The position numbers and the translations under genes are program-made. Positions 24,398-33,392 of a DNA stretch of 46,796 bases are shown here, piece by piece. The stretch spans positions 1 through 46,796 of the forward strand of contig WRIZ01000016.1 of the NCBI GenBank assembly GCA_009782475.1, read 5' to 3'. This DNA is from Oscillospiraceae bacterium. GTDB lineage: Bacteria; Bacillota; Clostridia; Oscillospirales; UBA929. The notes under the pieces are model-generated. The model was not told the DNA's origin, did no database searches, and was given only the letters and a program-made list of their open reading frames with translations. The stretch's first letter is position 1; each line of letters begins with the position of its first letter.

Positions 24398-24431
24398 AAC
24401 CCCCCGCACCGTTCGATCAGGCGGGGGGGTT
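24398..24431 (-). terminator. GC-rich terminator of the small Lys-rich gene
   Basis: AACCCCCCGC and GCGGGGGGGTT pair around a 13-base loop. On the minus strand it follows the small gene at 24438-24530 by a few bases and is followed by TTTG. Confidence 0.7.
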
Positions 24432-24437
24432 GCTGCG

Positions 24438-24530
24438 TTATTGTACTTGCTGGGTTGCGGGGCTTCCTTCCGCGCGGGATGCTTGGGCGCCTCTGTCACC
24501 CTCGGCGCGTTTCTTTTTCTTCTTAGCCAT
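24438..24530 (-). CDS. 30-residue Lys-rich small protein
   Basis: A short gene below usual ORF cut-offs. It starts MAKKKKKRAEGDRG and ends TQQVQ. A very strong ribosome-binding site (GAGGGGAGGTG) lies seven bases before the ATG, and a GC-rich terminator follows the stop. The N-terminus is strongly basic, with no membrane segment. Small nucleic-acid- or ribosome-binding proteins look like this, but I recognise no family. It is divergent from malQ and on the same strand as the XRE gene, which has its own promoter. Confidence 0.6.
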   Translation of the reverse strand: MAKKKKKRAEGDRGAQASRAEGSPATQQVQ

Positions 24531-24619
24531 ACAGACACCTCCCCTCTTGCGATTGGGATGGTTTAAATCTATTATCAACGGAAAAATTTACATTTATACT
24601 AGGCATTCAACTATTTTTG

Positions 24620-24628
24620 TGATACAAT
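24620..24628 (+). promoter_or_regulatory. extended -10 promoter of malQ
   Basis: TGATACAAT is an extended -10 about 25 bases before the TTG start; no clear -35 is seen. Confidence 0.5.
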
Positions 24629-24652
24629 ACACGATTAGGGGGGTGCGAACCT

Positions 24653-26137
24653 TTGACTCAGAAGCGAAAGTCTGGAATCGTACTGCATATAACCTCTCTC
24701 CCGGGGCAATACGGCGTCGGGACAATGGGGAAAGAAGCTAGGAAATGGATCGATTTCTTACAATCTGCCGGACAACGGGTATGGCAGATCCTGCCGCTCT
24801 CACCAACCGGTTTCGGCGATTCGCCTTACCAATCCTGTTCGGCTCACGCGGGAAACCCGTATCTGATCGATTTGGAGACCTTGATAGAAGAAGGGCTCCT
24901 GACCAAAGAGGAAGCGGATGCCTGCGATTTCGGGGACGACCGCGACTATGTTGATTACGGAAAGTTATATCAAAGCCGTATGCCTCTCCTGCGCAAGGCA
25001 TACAAACGCGGGAAAGACGATCCGGCTTTGAAAGACTTTATCGAAGAGCAGGGAAATTGGCTTCGTGATTACGCTTTGTATATGGCAATCAAAGAAAGTT
25101 TTGGAATGAAAGGCTTATCAAGCTGGCCGAACAAAAAACTCTTTAGACGTGACGCCGATGCTTTGAAAAAAGCAGAAACAGAACTGGCCGAAAACATCAA
25201 ATTTCATATATTTGTGCAATACCTCTTCTTTAAGCAATGGAAAGCCCTCAAGGCTTACGCCAACAAGTGCGGCATTTTGATCATGGGAGACATTCCCATC
25301 TATATCTCCGCGGACAGCGCCGACGTGTGGGCGCGGCCTGATTTGTTCAGGGTAAAGGAAAACGGCAAGCCGGAGCGTGTGGCCGGCGTGCCGCCTGATT
25401 TCTATTCAAAAACCGGGCAGTTGTGGGGGAATCCACTGTATAAATGGGAGGCTCATAAAGCAGACGGGTTTCAATGGTGGACGGATCGGTTAAAGCACGC
25501 CAATTCCTTCTACGACATCCTCCGCATTGATCATTTCCGCGGGTTTTACACCTATTGGTCGGTGGCGGCCGGCGAGAAGACGGCCATGTCGGGCAAATGG
25601 GAAAACGGCCCGGGGCTGGATTTTGTGAGAGTCATTGAACAAGCGTTGCCGCCCAACAGCATCGTGATCGAGGATTTGGGCGATCTCAAAGAGCCTGTCA
25701 AGCAGTTTTTCAGGGATACCGGCCTTCCCGGGATGAAGGTGCTGGTATACGCCTTCGACCCCAACAACGATTCCGATTATCTGCCGCACAATGTTCCGAA
25801 AAACAGCGTTTGCTACACATCGACGCACGACTCCCCGCCGTTTATCGATTGGCTTTACGATGAGGCGGGTGAAGAGGAACGGACATTGGCCTTCCGTTAC
25901 CTGCGGCTGCATGAGGACGAAGGCATCGGCTGGGGCGCGATCAAAGGGGCTTGGGGCAGCCCGGCGAACTTAGCCATGGCTCCTTTTCAAGATGTGCTTT
26001 GTTTGGGGATCGATTCACGGTTGAATACCCCTGCAACGATCGGCGGCAACAACTGGCGGTGGCGGGTACGCGAAGAAGCCATCAACAACGAAGTGGCGGC
26101 CGAACTGCTGGAAGTGACGAGGACGTATAAGCGGTAA
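24653..26137 (+). CDS. malQ: 4-alpha-glucanotransferase (amylomaltase, GH77)
   Basis: This 494-residue cytoplasmic enzyme transfers alpha-1,4-glucan segments between maltodextrins or glycogen chains. It opens SGIVLHITSLPGQYGVG and has WQILPLSPTGFGDSPYQS. The GH77 catalytic residues are visible: nucleophile D293 in RIDHFRG, acid/base E340 in VIEDLG and D393 in STHDSPP. The start is TTG with AGGGGGGTG seven bases upstream. No other glycogen or maltose genes are adjacent. Confidence 0.95.
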   Translation: MTQKRKSGIVLHITSLPGQYGVGTMGKEARKWIDFLQSAGQRVWQILPLSPTGFGDSPYQSCSAHAGNPYLIDLETLIEEGLLTKEEADACDFGDDRDYVDYGKLYQSRMPLLRKAYKRGKDDPALKDFIEEQGNWLRDYALYMAIKESFGMKGLSSWPNKKLFRRDADALKKAETELAENIKFHIFVQYLFFKQWKALKAYANKCGILIMGDIPIYISADSADVWARPDLFRVKENGKPERVAGVPPDFYSKTGQLWGNPLYKWEAHKADGFQWWTDRLKHANSFYDILRIDHFRGFYTYWSVAAGEKTAMSGKWENGPGLDFVRVIEQALPPNSIVIEDLGDLKEPVKQFFRDTGLPGMKVLVYAFDPNNDSDYLPHNVPKNSVCYTSTHDSPPFIDWLYDEAGEEERTLAFRYLRLHEDEGIGWGAIKGAWGSPANLAMAPFQDVLCLGIDSRLNTPATIGGNNWRWRVREEAINNEVAAELLEVTRTYKR

Positions 26138-26162
26138 GGTGTTGCTTAGCGGTAATCAAGCA

Positions 26163-26191
26163 TTGACATACGTAATATTACGTGATAATAT
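26163..26191 (+). promoter_or_regulatory. hicAB promoter with 14-bp palindromic operator
   Basis: TTGACA (26163-26168), 17 bases, TAATAT (26186-26191). The spacer contains the perfect palindrome ACGTAATATTACGT (26170-26183), ideally placed for HicB autorepression. Confidence 0.8.
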
Positions 26192-26210
26192 AGATGTATG
26201 AGGTGCGGGG

Positions 26211-26393
26211 ATGACAGCCAAAGAGCTGAAGCGAAGATTGATCGCCGAAGGTTGGATCATTTCACAGGGCGGGAACCATGAGATTGCAAAACATCCTAAG
26301 AAACCCGGCGCGTATGTTCCTATCCCAAGGCACACAGGCGACATTCCCGCCGGAACGCTCCACAGCATCTTAAAAGCGACCGGGTTAAGGTAA
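26211..26393 (+). CDS. hicA: HicA-family mRNA interferase toxin
   Basis: This 60-residue toxin has the double-stranded-RNA-binding-like HicA fold, with GWIISQGGNHEIAKHP carrying the catalytic His (H23) and VPIPRHTGDIPAGTLHSILK. It cleaves mRNA when free of HicB. GAGGTGCGGGG precedes the ATG. It is the first gene of the pair, 25 bases before hicB, under an autoregulated-looking promoter. Confidence 0.93.
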   Translation: MTAKELKRRLIAEGWIISQGGNHEIAKHPKKPGAYVPIPRHTGDIPAGTLHSILKATGLR

Positions 26394-26418
26394 ACCTATT
26401 ATTCAAGGCGGTGAGACG

Positions 26419-26808
26419 ATGAAATATGTATATCCGGCGATTTTATACCCGGACGACGGACAAATTGGCGTTAGAGTTCCCGATTTGCCCGGATGTTATA
26501 CTTTCGGGCGGGATATGGCAGATGCTCTGTTTATGGCAAAGGACGCCATAGAAATATGGCTTTGGAGCGCGGAAAACGACCGGGAGACACCACCGCCCGC
26601 TTCTGAATCCATCCCTGTCAACTCCGGCGAAACACTCACACTGATTGCCGCTGATACCGATGAATACCGCCGTGCAAACGATACACGCGCCGTAAAGAAA
26701 ACACTGTCCATTCCATCGTGGTTAAATGCGCAAGCGGAAAAAGCGAACGCCCCTTTCTCGCAGATATTGCAGGAAGGGTTGAAAAACTATTTACAAATAG
26801 CAGAATAA
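26419..26808 (+). CDS. hicB: HicB-family antitoxin
   Basis: This 129-residue antitoxin has an N-terminal degraded RNase-H-like HicB domain (YPAILYPDDGQIGVRVPDLP, then GCYTFGRDMADALFMAKDAI). A C-terminal DNA-binding segment (LSIPSWLNAQAEKANAPFSQ) looks like a ribbon-helix-helix. It should neutralise HicA and bind the palindrome at 26170-26183. The stop is only 17 bases before comM, with no terminator in between. Confidence 0.92.
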   Translation: MKYVYPAILYPDDGQIGVRVPDLPGCYTFGRDMADALFMAKDAIEIWLWSAENDRETPPPASESIPVNSGETLTLIAADTDEYRRANDTRAVKKTLSIPSWLNAQAEKANAPFSQILQEGLKNYLQIAE

Positions 26809-26825
26809 GCCATCAGGGGGTAAAA

Positions 26826-28334
26826 ATGGTCTGTGCCATACGGTCGATGGGGCTGTTCGGGCTGAACGGCTTCGAGGTCTTGGCGGAGTGTTTCCTGTCG
26901 CAGGGAATGCCCGCCTTTGAGGTCGTCGGCCTGCCGGATACCGCCGTGCGCGAGTCCCGGGAGCGGGTGCGCGCCGCCATGAAGAATTGCGGCTATGAAT
27001 TTCCAGTGAAACGGATCGTCGTCAACCTCGCCCCGGCCGATATACGCAAGGAAGGCCCGGTCTACGACCTGCCCATCATGCTCGGGCTGATGGCGGCCAA
27101 CGGCGACATCCCCGCCCTGCCGGACAAAGCGGCTTTCATCGGCGAGTTGTCGCTAGAAGGGCATACCCGCGCCGTGGTGGGGATGCTGCCGATGGCGTTG
27201 GCGGCTCGAGCCGCCGGGGCGGAAGCGATCTTTGTTCCCGACGCCAACGCGCGGGAGTGCTCGCTGGTGGAAGGGCTGGACGTTTACCCGGTCAAGCATA
27301 TACAGGATTTGATCGAACACCTCTCCGGGCGGCAGAAAATCCTCAAAGCACCGCCGTATCAAAGTGAACCGAACGTATTGAATTTGCCCGATTTCGCCGA
27401 TGTGCGGGGTCAGGACAATGTCAAGCGGGCATTGGAAGTGGCCGCCGCCGGGGCGCACAATGTGCTGATGACCGGGCCTCCAGGCGCGGGCAAATCCATG
27501 CTGGCGCGGCGGATACCGGGCATCCTGCCTGAAATGACCAAGACCGAAGCGTTGGAATCCACCGGCATCCATTCAGTGGTCGGGCTGACCAGCCGCGAGG
27601 AACCGCTGCTGCACAGCCGCCCCTTTCGGTCGCCCCATCACACCGCTTCGGCGGCCGCGCTGGTGGGCGGCGGGCGGGTGCCGAGACCGGGCGAGATGAG
27701 CCTGGCGCACAACGGGGCTTTGTTTTTAGACGAACTGCCGGAGTTTAGCCGCGACGCGCTGGAAAGCCTGCGTCAGCCGATGGAAGACGGGCAGGTGACC
27801 ATTTCGCGCGTGGGGGGGACATTGACATACCCCGCGCGTTTTATGCTGATCTGCGCCATGAACCCCTGCCGCTGCGGCTGGTACGGCTCCCCGCACGACC
27901 GCTGCCGCTGCTCGGAGGAATCGGTCAAAGCCTATTACGGGCGCATATCGGGGCCTGTCCTGGACAGGATGGATATTGTCATCGAAGTCCCGGCCGTGTC
28001 GTATGAAGAGCTATCAAGTAAGGGGCAGGGGGAAAGCTCGGCCGCCGTGCGCGAAAGGGTTTGCACTGCACGCGAGCGTCAAAGGGCGCGTTTCAACGGC
28101 AACGGCCCGCCGTCGGCGCACTTGACCGCCGAGCAGATGCGGGAAGCCTGCGCGCTGGATGAAGCGGGCGATACACTGATGAAAAACGCCTTCGACCGTT
28201 TGGGATTGACGGCTCGGGCGCATAACCGTGTGTTGAAAGTGGCGCGGACGATCGCCGATTTGGCGGGAAGCGAAAGCATCGCCCCGGCGCATTTGGCCGA
28301 AGCACTGCAATACAGACAGGCGGTGGATGTATGA
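26826..28334 (+). CDS. comM: YifB/ComM-family Mg-chelatase-like AAA+ ATPase
   Basis: This 502-residue protein has an N-terminal Lon-protease-like domain ([33 protein letters not shown]). The AAA+ core has Walker [51 protein letters not shown], and a zinc-type CNPCRCG-like stretch ([20 protein letters not shown]). ComM is a branch-migration helicase for integrating transformed DNA in naturally competent bacteria. ATG 26826 with AGGGGG is used; the longer frame back to 26718 lies within hicB. Its stop overlaps the next start (ATGA). Confidence 0.94.
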   Translation: MVCAIRSMGLFGLNGFEVLAECFLSQGMPAFEVVGLPDTAVRESRERVRAAMKNCGYEFPVKRIVVNLAPADIRKEGPVYDLPIMLGLMAANGDIPALPDKAAFIGELSLEGHTRAVVGMLPMALAARAAGAEAIFVPDANARECSLVEGLDVYPVKHIQDLIEHLSGRQKILKAPPYQSEPNVLNLPDFADVRGQDNVKRALEVAAAGAHNVLMTGPPGAGKSMLARRIPGILPEMTKTEALESTGIHSVVGLTSREEPLLHSRPFRSPHHTASAAALVGGGRVPRPGEMSLAHNGALFLDELPEFSRDALESLRQPMEDGQVTISRVGGTLTYPARFMLICAMNPCRCGWYGSPHDRCRCSEESVKAYYGRISGPVLDRMDIVIEVPAVSYEELSSKGQGESSAAVRERVCTARERQRARFNGNGPPSAHLTAEQMREACALDEAGDTLMKNAFDRLGLTARAHNRVLKVARTIADLAGSESIAPAHLAEALQYRQAVDV

Positions 28335-28888
28335 GGGAAAACCTGCAACCCTATATTGACAACGGCGTGACCATCACCGACCCCGCGACCACCTTTATCG
28401 CCCCGGGCGTCACCATCGGCCGGGGGACGGTCATCCTGCCCTTTGTCGTGATACAAAAGGATGTTTCCGTCGGCGAAGGGTGCGAGATCGGCCCGTTCAG
28501 CCACATCCGCCCGGGCGTGGCCTTGGGGAACAAGGTGAAAGTCGGGGCTTTTGTGGAAGTGAAAAACAGCACGCTGGGCGACGGTACCCATGCCGGGCAT
28601 CTGACCTATGTCGGGGACAGTGACGTGGGCAAAAATGTAAACTTCGGCTGCGGGACGGTGACGGTCAACTACGACGGCGTCCGCAAGCATCGGACGGTGA
28701 TCGAAGACGGGGCATTCATCGGCTGCAACACCAATCTAGTCGCCCCGGTCACTGTAGGCGCGGGGGCTTACACCGCCGCCGGTTCAACGGTGACGGAGGA
28801 TGTACCGCCCGACGCCCTTGCCGTCGCGCGCGCCCGTCAGGTCAATAAGGAAAACTGGACAAAGCCGAAGGATCGGCCGAATGGTTGA
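28331..28888 (+). CDS. stand-alone GlmU-type acetyltransferase (left-handed beta-helix) domain
   Basis: This 185-residue protein equals the C-terminal half of GlmU, which acetylates glucosamine-1-phosphate for peptidoglycan precursors. The N-terminal uridylyltransferase domain is absent and the N-terminus starts near the linker (NGVTITDP). Hexapeptide coils follow, apparently about two fewer than in full GlmU between VGEGCEIG and PFSHIRPG. The active-site set is kept: Arg in IRPG, Lys in VEVKNS, His and Tyr in AGHLTYVGD, Asn in VNFG and Lys in VRKHR. It ends [14 protein letters not shown], as GlmU does. It is coupled to comM by ATGA and overlaps pth by eight bases. Confidence 0.85.
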   Translation: MRENLQPYIDNGVTITDPATTFIAPGVTIGRGTVILPFVVIQKDVSVGEGCEIGPFSHIRPGVALGNKVKVGAFVEVKNSTLGDGTHAGHLTYVGDSDVGKNVNFGCGTVTVNYDGVRKHRTVIEDGAFIGCNTNLVAPVTVGAGAYTAAGSTVTEDVPPDALAVARARQVNKENWTKPKDRPNG

Positions 28889-29465
28889 ATGGCTCATTGC
28901 CGGCTTGGGCAACCCCGGCGGTCAATACGATAACACCCGCCACAACGCGGGATTTTGGGTTTTGGACGAGTTGGCCAAACGCGCGGGCATTAAGATTAAG
29001 AAACTCAAATTCTACGGAACTTACGCCCTGACGGACAATCTCCTGCTGCTCAAACCGCAGACCTTTATGAACCGATCAGGGCGGTCGGTGCGCGAAGCGG
29101 CTGCTTTTTATCATATCCCGCCGGAGAAGATCATCGTCGTCTACGACGAAGCCGCGCTGCCGCCAGGGCGTCTCCGCCTCCGCGCATCCGGCTCCGACGG
29201 CGGGCATAACGGAATGAAAGACATCCTTTATCATCTGCAAACCGATCAATTCACGCGCGTCCGCATCGGCGTGGGCGGGCCGCCACACCCTGAAATCGAC
29301 TTGGCTGACTGGGTGCTTTCCCCCATGACGGAAAATGACCGTAAACTTCTTGCGGGTGTGACCCGCCGTGCCGCCGACGCGGTGGCGTGTATATGCAAAG
29401 AGGGGCTGGAAACGGCGATGAACCGATTTAACGCCAATAACGCAGCGGAGGATGAGCCGAAATGA
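28881..29465 (+). CDS. pth: peptidyl-tRNA hydrolase
   Basis: This 194-residue enzyme releases tRNA from stalled peptidyl-tRNA. It has [20 protein letters not shown] with the catalytic His, [12 protein letters not shown] and [18 protein letters not shown], followed by [11 protein letters not shown]. The ATG at 28881 lies inside the end of the preceding gene, an eight-base overlap that fits the conserved glmU-pth neighbourhood of Firmicutes. The 3' end overlaps the next gene by ATGA. Confidence 0.95.
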   Translation: MVEWLIAGLGNPGGQYDNTRHNAGFWVLDELAKRAGIKIKKLKFYGTYALTDNLLLLKPQTFMNRSGRSVREAAAFYHIPPEKIIVVYDEAALPPGRLRLRASGSDGGHNGMKDILYHLQTDQFTRVRIGVGGPPHPEIDLADWVLSPMTENDRKLLAGVTRRAADAVACICKEGLETAMNRFNANNAAEDEPK

Positions 29466-29833
29466 AAATTGACATTGACAACATGTCGGTCAGTGAGATA
29501 CGGCAGGAATTGCGGAACGGCAGTTGCTTTATACGGTATCGGTTTTGCTTTTCCCTGCTCTTCTTCACCTTCATGCGCTCTTCGGGTATTTATCTGATCA
29601 GGGACGGTGAAAGCAGAGCGGCCAAAGGACTGCGTTTTACCGTGCTGACCTTTTTGGCGGGATGGTGGGGGGTTCCGTGGGGGCCGGTTTACAGCATTCG
29701 TTCCATCAAAACAAATCTGCGGGGCGGGATCGACATAACGGAGAACGTGAAGGCTCTCGTTCAAACGCAGGAACCCGAAAACAACGAAGACCCTGAAAAA
29801 GAAGATACGCTCGTTTTTCTGAAACTATTTTAA
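29462..29833 (+). CDS. small membrane protein of unknown function
   Basis: This 123-residue protein has two hydrophobic segments, about residues 25-45 (YRFCFSLLFFTFMRSSGIYL) and 57-80 (FTVLTFLAGWWGVPWGPVYS). The C-terminus is acidic and polar. I recognise no family. It is coupled to pth by ATGA and precedes mfd by 18 bases, so it is co-transcribed with both. The segment pair suggests both termini are cytoplasmic. Confidence 0.75.
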   Translation: MKIDIDNMSVSEIRQELRNGSCFIRYRFCFSLLFFTFMRSSGIYLIRDGESRAAKGLRFTVLTFLAGWWGVPWGPVYSIRSIKTNLRGGIDITENVKALVQTQEPENNEDPEKEDTLVFLKLF

Positions 29834-29851
29834 GGCGGAGGTCGTCCAATC

Positions 29852-32800
29852 TTGCTTTCCCTTTGTGAGGCGCTTTGGGCATTGCCCGAAGCGCAGGAAC
29901 TTCTCTCGCGCATCACTTCCGGGGGTTGCCCGGTGGCGATGGGCGGGCTTTCGTCCGCCCATAAGGCGCATTTTATCGCGGCGGCGCGGCGCAAAACAGG
30001 ACGCCCCGTCGTCGTGCTCTGCCCCGATGAGGCCGAAGCGGCGCGCATCGCGTCCGACTCTGCCGTTTTCGCGGAGGAAGAAACGCTGAAACTGCCCTGC
30101 CGGGAGTTTTCATTCGCCGCGGCCGACACCATGTCGCGTGAGTGGGAACACGCGCGGCTGGCCTCTTTACGCCGTGTCGCCGCCGGAACGGCTCCCATCC
30201 TCGCGGGGACGGCGGACGCTTTTATGCAGAGAACCCTCCCCCCGGAAAAACTGCGTGAGACAGTGACGGTCAAGCCGGGGACAGACGCGTCCGGTTTGCC
30301 CGCCCGCCTTGCGGAGCTGGGGTATACCCGCTGTGAGCAAGTGGAGGGGATGGGACAGTTTGCCGTGCGCGGCGGGATCATCGACGTCTTCTCCCCCGGC
30401 ATGGAACTGTTTACACGGATCGAACTGTACGGCGACGAAGTGGATACCCTGCATTCCTGTGACCGCGAAAGCCAGCTCCGCATCTCTCCGCTGGCGTCGT
30501 GCGATATTTTACCTTGCCGTGAAGCGGTGGCTGCAACAGAGGAGATATATACTGCTTTGGATTATCTGCCGCGCAACACACTGGTCTTTATCATCGAGCA
30601 GGGCAGGGTAGGGGACAGGATCAAGCATACCCTTTGGATATGGCATGAGGAAACCGAACGCGCTCTCGAACGCGGCGAACACTGCCCGCGTTTTGGGATC
30701 GAAGACACAGACCTTTGGAATGCCCTCAAACGCTTCGATTGTGTGATGCTCGACCTCTTTTTGGCGCAAACCTACCCCTTGCGACCGCACGCCATGATGA
30801 ACGTCACCGCCAAACAGCTTCCGTCATTCGGCGCGAGTTTGGAAACGGCGGTGGGCGACATCGCCCATTACCGCGACGGCGGCGGCACGACGATCGTTTT
30901 TGTCCCGACCGAGCGGCAGGCCAGGCATCTGGAGGAACTGCTGCGCGACCGGGGGCTCCCGGGCAGCGTGACGCTGCAACCCTCTTTCGCGGCGGGGACG
31001 GGAGGTATTTACATTTGCTCCGGGTTCATTTCATCAGGCTTGGAATACCCCGGGATCAAATTGGCCGTTTTAACAGAAGGGCAGACGGCGTCCCGCGGCG
31101 GATTGAGGAAGCGCGTCCCCGCGCCCAAAGGGAAAGACGCCGCCAAAAAGAAGCTGGTGTCATATACAGATTTGGAACCGGGCGACTTGGTGGTACACGA
31201 GCACCATGGCATAGGGCGGTTCACCGGGATCACGACCATGACGGTGGACGGGCTGAAGCGCGATTATATCAATCTGTCGTATGCCGGAGCCGATACCCTC
31301 TATGTGCCGGTGACGCAGCTCCATTTGGTCAGCAAATACATCGGCGGCGGCGAGGAATCGGTTGCCCGCCTGAATAAGCTGGGCGGCGTGGAATGGACGA
31401 AAGCCAAAGCCCGCGCCAAAGCCGCCGCCAAAGAGCTGGCGGCGGGGTTGGTGAAACTTTACGCCGAGCGCAAACGGCGGGTGGGGTTTGCCTTCCCCAA
31501 AGACGATGATTGGCAGGCGGGATTTGAAGACGCCTTTGAGTATGAGGAGACAGACGATCAGCTCCGATGCGCTTTGGAAATCAAAAAGGACATGGAGAAT
31601 TTGACCCCGATGGATCGCCTTCTCTGCGGCGACGTCGGATTCGGCAAGACCGAGGTGGCTCTCCGCGCTGTGATGAAATGTGTTTTGGGCGGGAAACAGG
31701 CGGCCATGCTTGTCCCGACAACGGTTTTGGCGCAGCAGCACGGACAGACGGCGAACCGCCGCTTCGCCGGGTACCCGGTGCGGGTGGACGTCCTGAGCCG
31801 TTTCTGCACTCCGGCGGCGGCGGCGGCCATCAAGAAAAAATTGCGTTCCGGGCAGCTCGACTTTGTCATCGGAACCCATAAACTCCTGCAAAAGGAGTTG
31901 AAGTTCGCCAATCTCGGCTTGCTGGTCGTGGATGAGGAGCAGCGGTTCGGCGTATCGCATAAAGAACGGCTGAAAGAGCTGGCCAAGCAGGTTGACGTCC
32001 TGACCCTGACGGCGACGCCCATCCCGCGCACCCTCCATATGGCACTCAGCGGCATCCGCGACATGTCCAACATCGAGGAAGCCCCGCGTGACCGAACCCC
32101 GGTGCAGACGTACGTTTTGGAATATGACCGTTCGCTCATCCATGACGCCGTGCGGCGCGAAGTGGGCAGGGGAGGGCAGGTGTATTACCTGCACAACCGC
32201 GTCGAGACCATCGACCGGGCGGCCGCCGAACTGGCCAACGCCCTGCCCGACGTATCGGTTGCCGCCGCGCACGGGCAGATGAAAGAGGGGGAACTCTCCG
32301 ACATCATGCGGCAGGTGGTGGATGGGCAGATACAGGTTTTGGTCTGCACCACCATCATCGAAGCCGGGCTGGACATCCCCAATGTCAACACCCTGATCAT
32401 TGAGGACGCCGATAAATTGGGTTTGGCGCAGCTCCATCAGATACGGGGGCGTGTCGGGCGGAGCAACCGCCACGCGTTTGCCTATCTGACCTATCGGCGC
32501 GGCAAGATTTTGGCCGAGATTGCCGCCAAACGCCTGGCCGCCATCCGGGAGTTTGCGGAGTTCGGGTCGGGGCTGAAAATCGCCATGCGTGACCTTGAAA
32601 TACGCGGCGCGGGGAATCTGCTGGGCGCGGAACAATCGGGGCATATGCTGAGCGTGGGGTATGAGATGTATTTGCGCTTGCTGGAGGAGGCTGTGCTGGA
32701 AGAGCAGGGAATTGTATCCAAACCCAAAGTGGATTGCGTTGCCGACCTTCCGGTGCGCGCGGCTCTGCCCGAGGATTACATCGCCCACGCGGGCATCCGT

Positions 32801-33163
32801 ATGGACTTTTACAGGCGGATCGCCGCCGTTACCAACGAAAACGAAGCCTCCGATCTGATCGACGAACTGATCGACCGTTTCGGCGAATTGCCGGACGAGG
32901 CGCAGTCCCTCTTCGAGGTGGCCTTGGTACGCGCCGCCGCGTCCAAAAACGGTTTCTGCGAACTGGCGCAAAAAGGCGGGCGATTGCTCGCCCGACTGCC
33001 CCAACCGGACTTTATCCGGGTTGCGAGGATTTGCGGATTGCCGGAATACAAAGGGAAAATCCTGTTTTCAGCCGGAAACGAGCCGCACCTTTCACTCAAA
33101 TTGGTCAGCGGCGAGGATATACTGGAAGCCGCGAGAAGGCTGGTGGAGGCATACGGAGGGTGA
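29852..33163 (+). CDS. mfd: transcription-repair coupling factor
   Basis: This 1103-residue Mfd removes stalled RNA polymerase and recruits UvrA. The N-terminal UvrB-like region is followed by the RNA-polymerase-interacting domain (LEPGDLVVHEHHGIGRFTGI). The RecG-like motor has Walker A LCGDVGFGKTEVALRA, the DEEQRFG box, TATPIPRTLHMAL and HQIRGRVGRSNR. The C-terminal D7 domain contains RMDFYRRIAA. The start is TTG with GGAGG upstream. It ends the comM-pth operon; downstream DNA becomes A+T-rich. Confidence 0.96.
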   Translation: MLSLCEALWALPEAQELLSRITSGGCPVAMGGLSSAHKAHFIAAARRKTGRPVVVLCPDEAEAARIASDSAVFAEEETLKLPCREFSFAAADTMSREWEHARLASLRRVAAGTAPILAGTADAFMQRTLPPEKLRETVTVKPGTDASGLPARLAELGYTRCEQVEGMGQFAVRGGIIDVFSPGMELFTRIELYGDEVDTLHSCDRESQLRISPLASCDILPCREAVAATEEIYTALDYLPRNTLVFIIEQGRVGDRIKHTLWIWHEETERALERGEHCPRFGIEDTDLWNALKRFDCVMLDLFLAQTYPLRPHAMMNVTAKQLPSFGASLETAVGDIAHYRDGGGTTIVFVPTERQARHLEELLRDRGLPGSVTLQPSFAAGTGGIYICSGFISSGLEYPGIKLAVLTEGQTASRGGLRKRVPAPKGKDAAKKKLVSYTDLEPGDLVVHEHHGIGRFTGITTMTVDGLKRDYINLSYAGADTLYVPVTQLHLVSKYIGGGEESVARLNKLGGVEWTKAKARAKAAAKELAAGLVKLYAERKRRVGFAFPKDDDWQAGFEDAFEYEETDDQLRCALEIKKDMENLTPMDRLLCGDVGFGKTEVALRAVMKCVLGGKQAAMLVPTTVLAQQHGQTANRRFAGYPVRVDVLSRFCTPAAAAAIKKKLRSGQLDFVIGTHKLLQKELKFANLGLLVVDEEQRFGVSHKERLKELAKQVDVLTLTATPIPRTLHMALSGIRDMSNIEEAPRDRTPVQTYVLEYDRSLIHDAVRREVGRGGQVYYLHNRVETIDRAAAELANALPDVSVAAAHGQMKEGELSDIMRQVVDGQIQVLVCTTIIEAGLDIPNVNTLIIEDADKLGLAQLHQIRGRVGRSNRHAFAYLTYRRGKILAEIAAKRLAAIREFAEFGSGLKIAMRDLEIRGAGNLLGAEQSGHMLSVGYEMYLRLLEEAVLEEQGIVSKPKVDCVADLPVRAALPEDYIAHAGIRMDFYRRIAAVTNENEASDLIDELIDRFGELPDEAQSLFEVALVRAAASKNGFCELAQKGGRLLARLPQPDFIRVARICGLPEYKGKILFSAGNEPHLSLKLVSGEDILEAARRLVEAYGG

Positions 33164-33392
33164 AGGTAATCATTATTTAGAAAATAATTATTTAGTAAAA
33201 TTAACTTGACAGATTGAAAATATAATGATTTAATCACAAATGTAGGTTTTTGCAAAACGCCGATACATAAACAAACGAAGGAAGGACGAAATAAATGTAG
33301 AAGTAAGTCATCAATGCTTTTAACTTAGCATATATTAGTATTGGATCGTTTTCAAAAACTACAATCAAAATTACAACTTACGGAGGTTTATA
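33164..33392 (+). promoter_or_regulatory. A+T-rich leader with protease promoter and a start-stop codon pair
   Basis: TTGACA (33206-33211), 17 bases, TTTAAT (33229-33234) is a good promoter. An imperfect 11-bp inverted repeat lies at 33170-33194. Farther on, AAGGAAGGA (33278-33286) is correctly spaced before ATG-TAG at 33295-33300, an AUG followed at once by a stop. The protease's own site, ACGGAGG, is just before 33393. Confidence 0.7.

Noticed and set aside
31160-33004. 614-codon open frame on the minus strand
   Set aside because: Antisense shadow of mfd, whose motifs are unambiguous; GC-rich codon structure keeps the opposite frame open.
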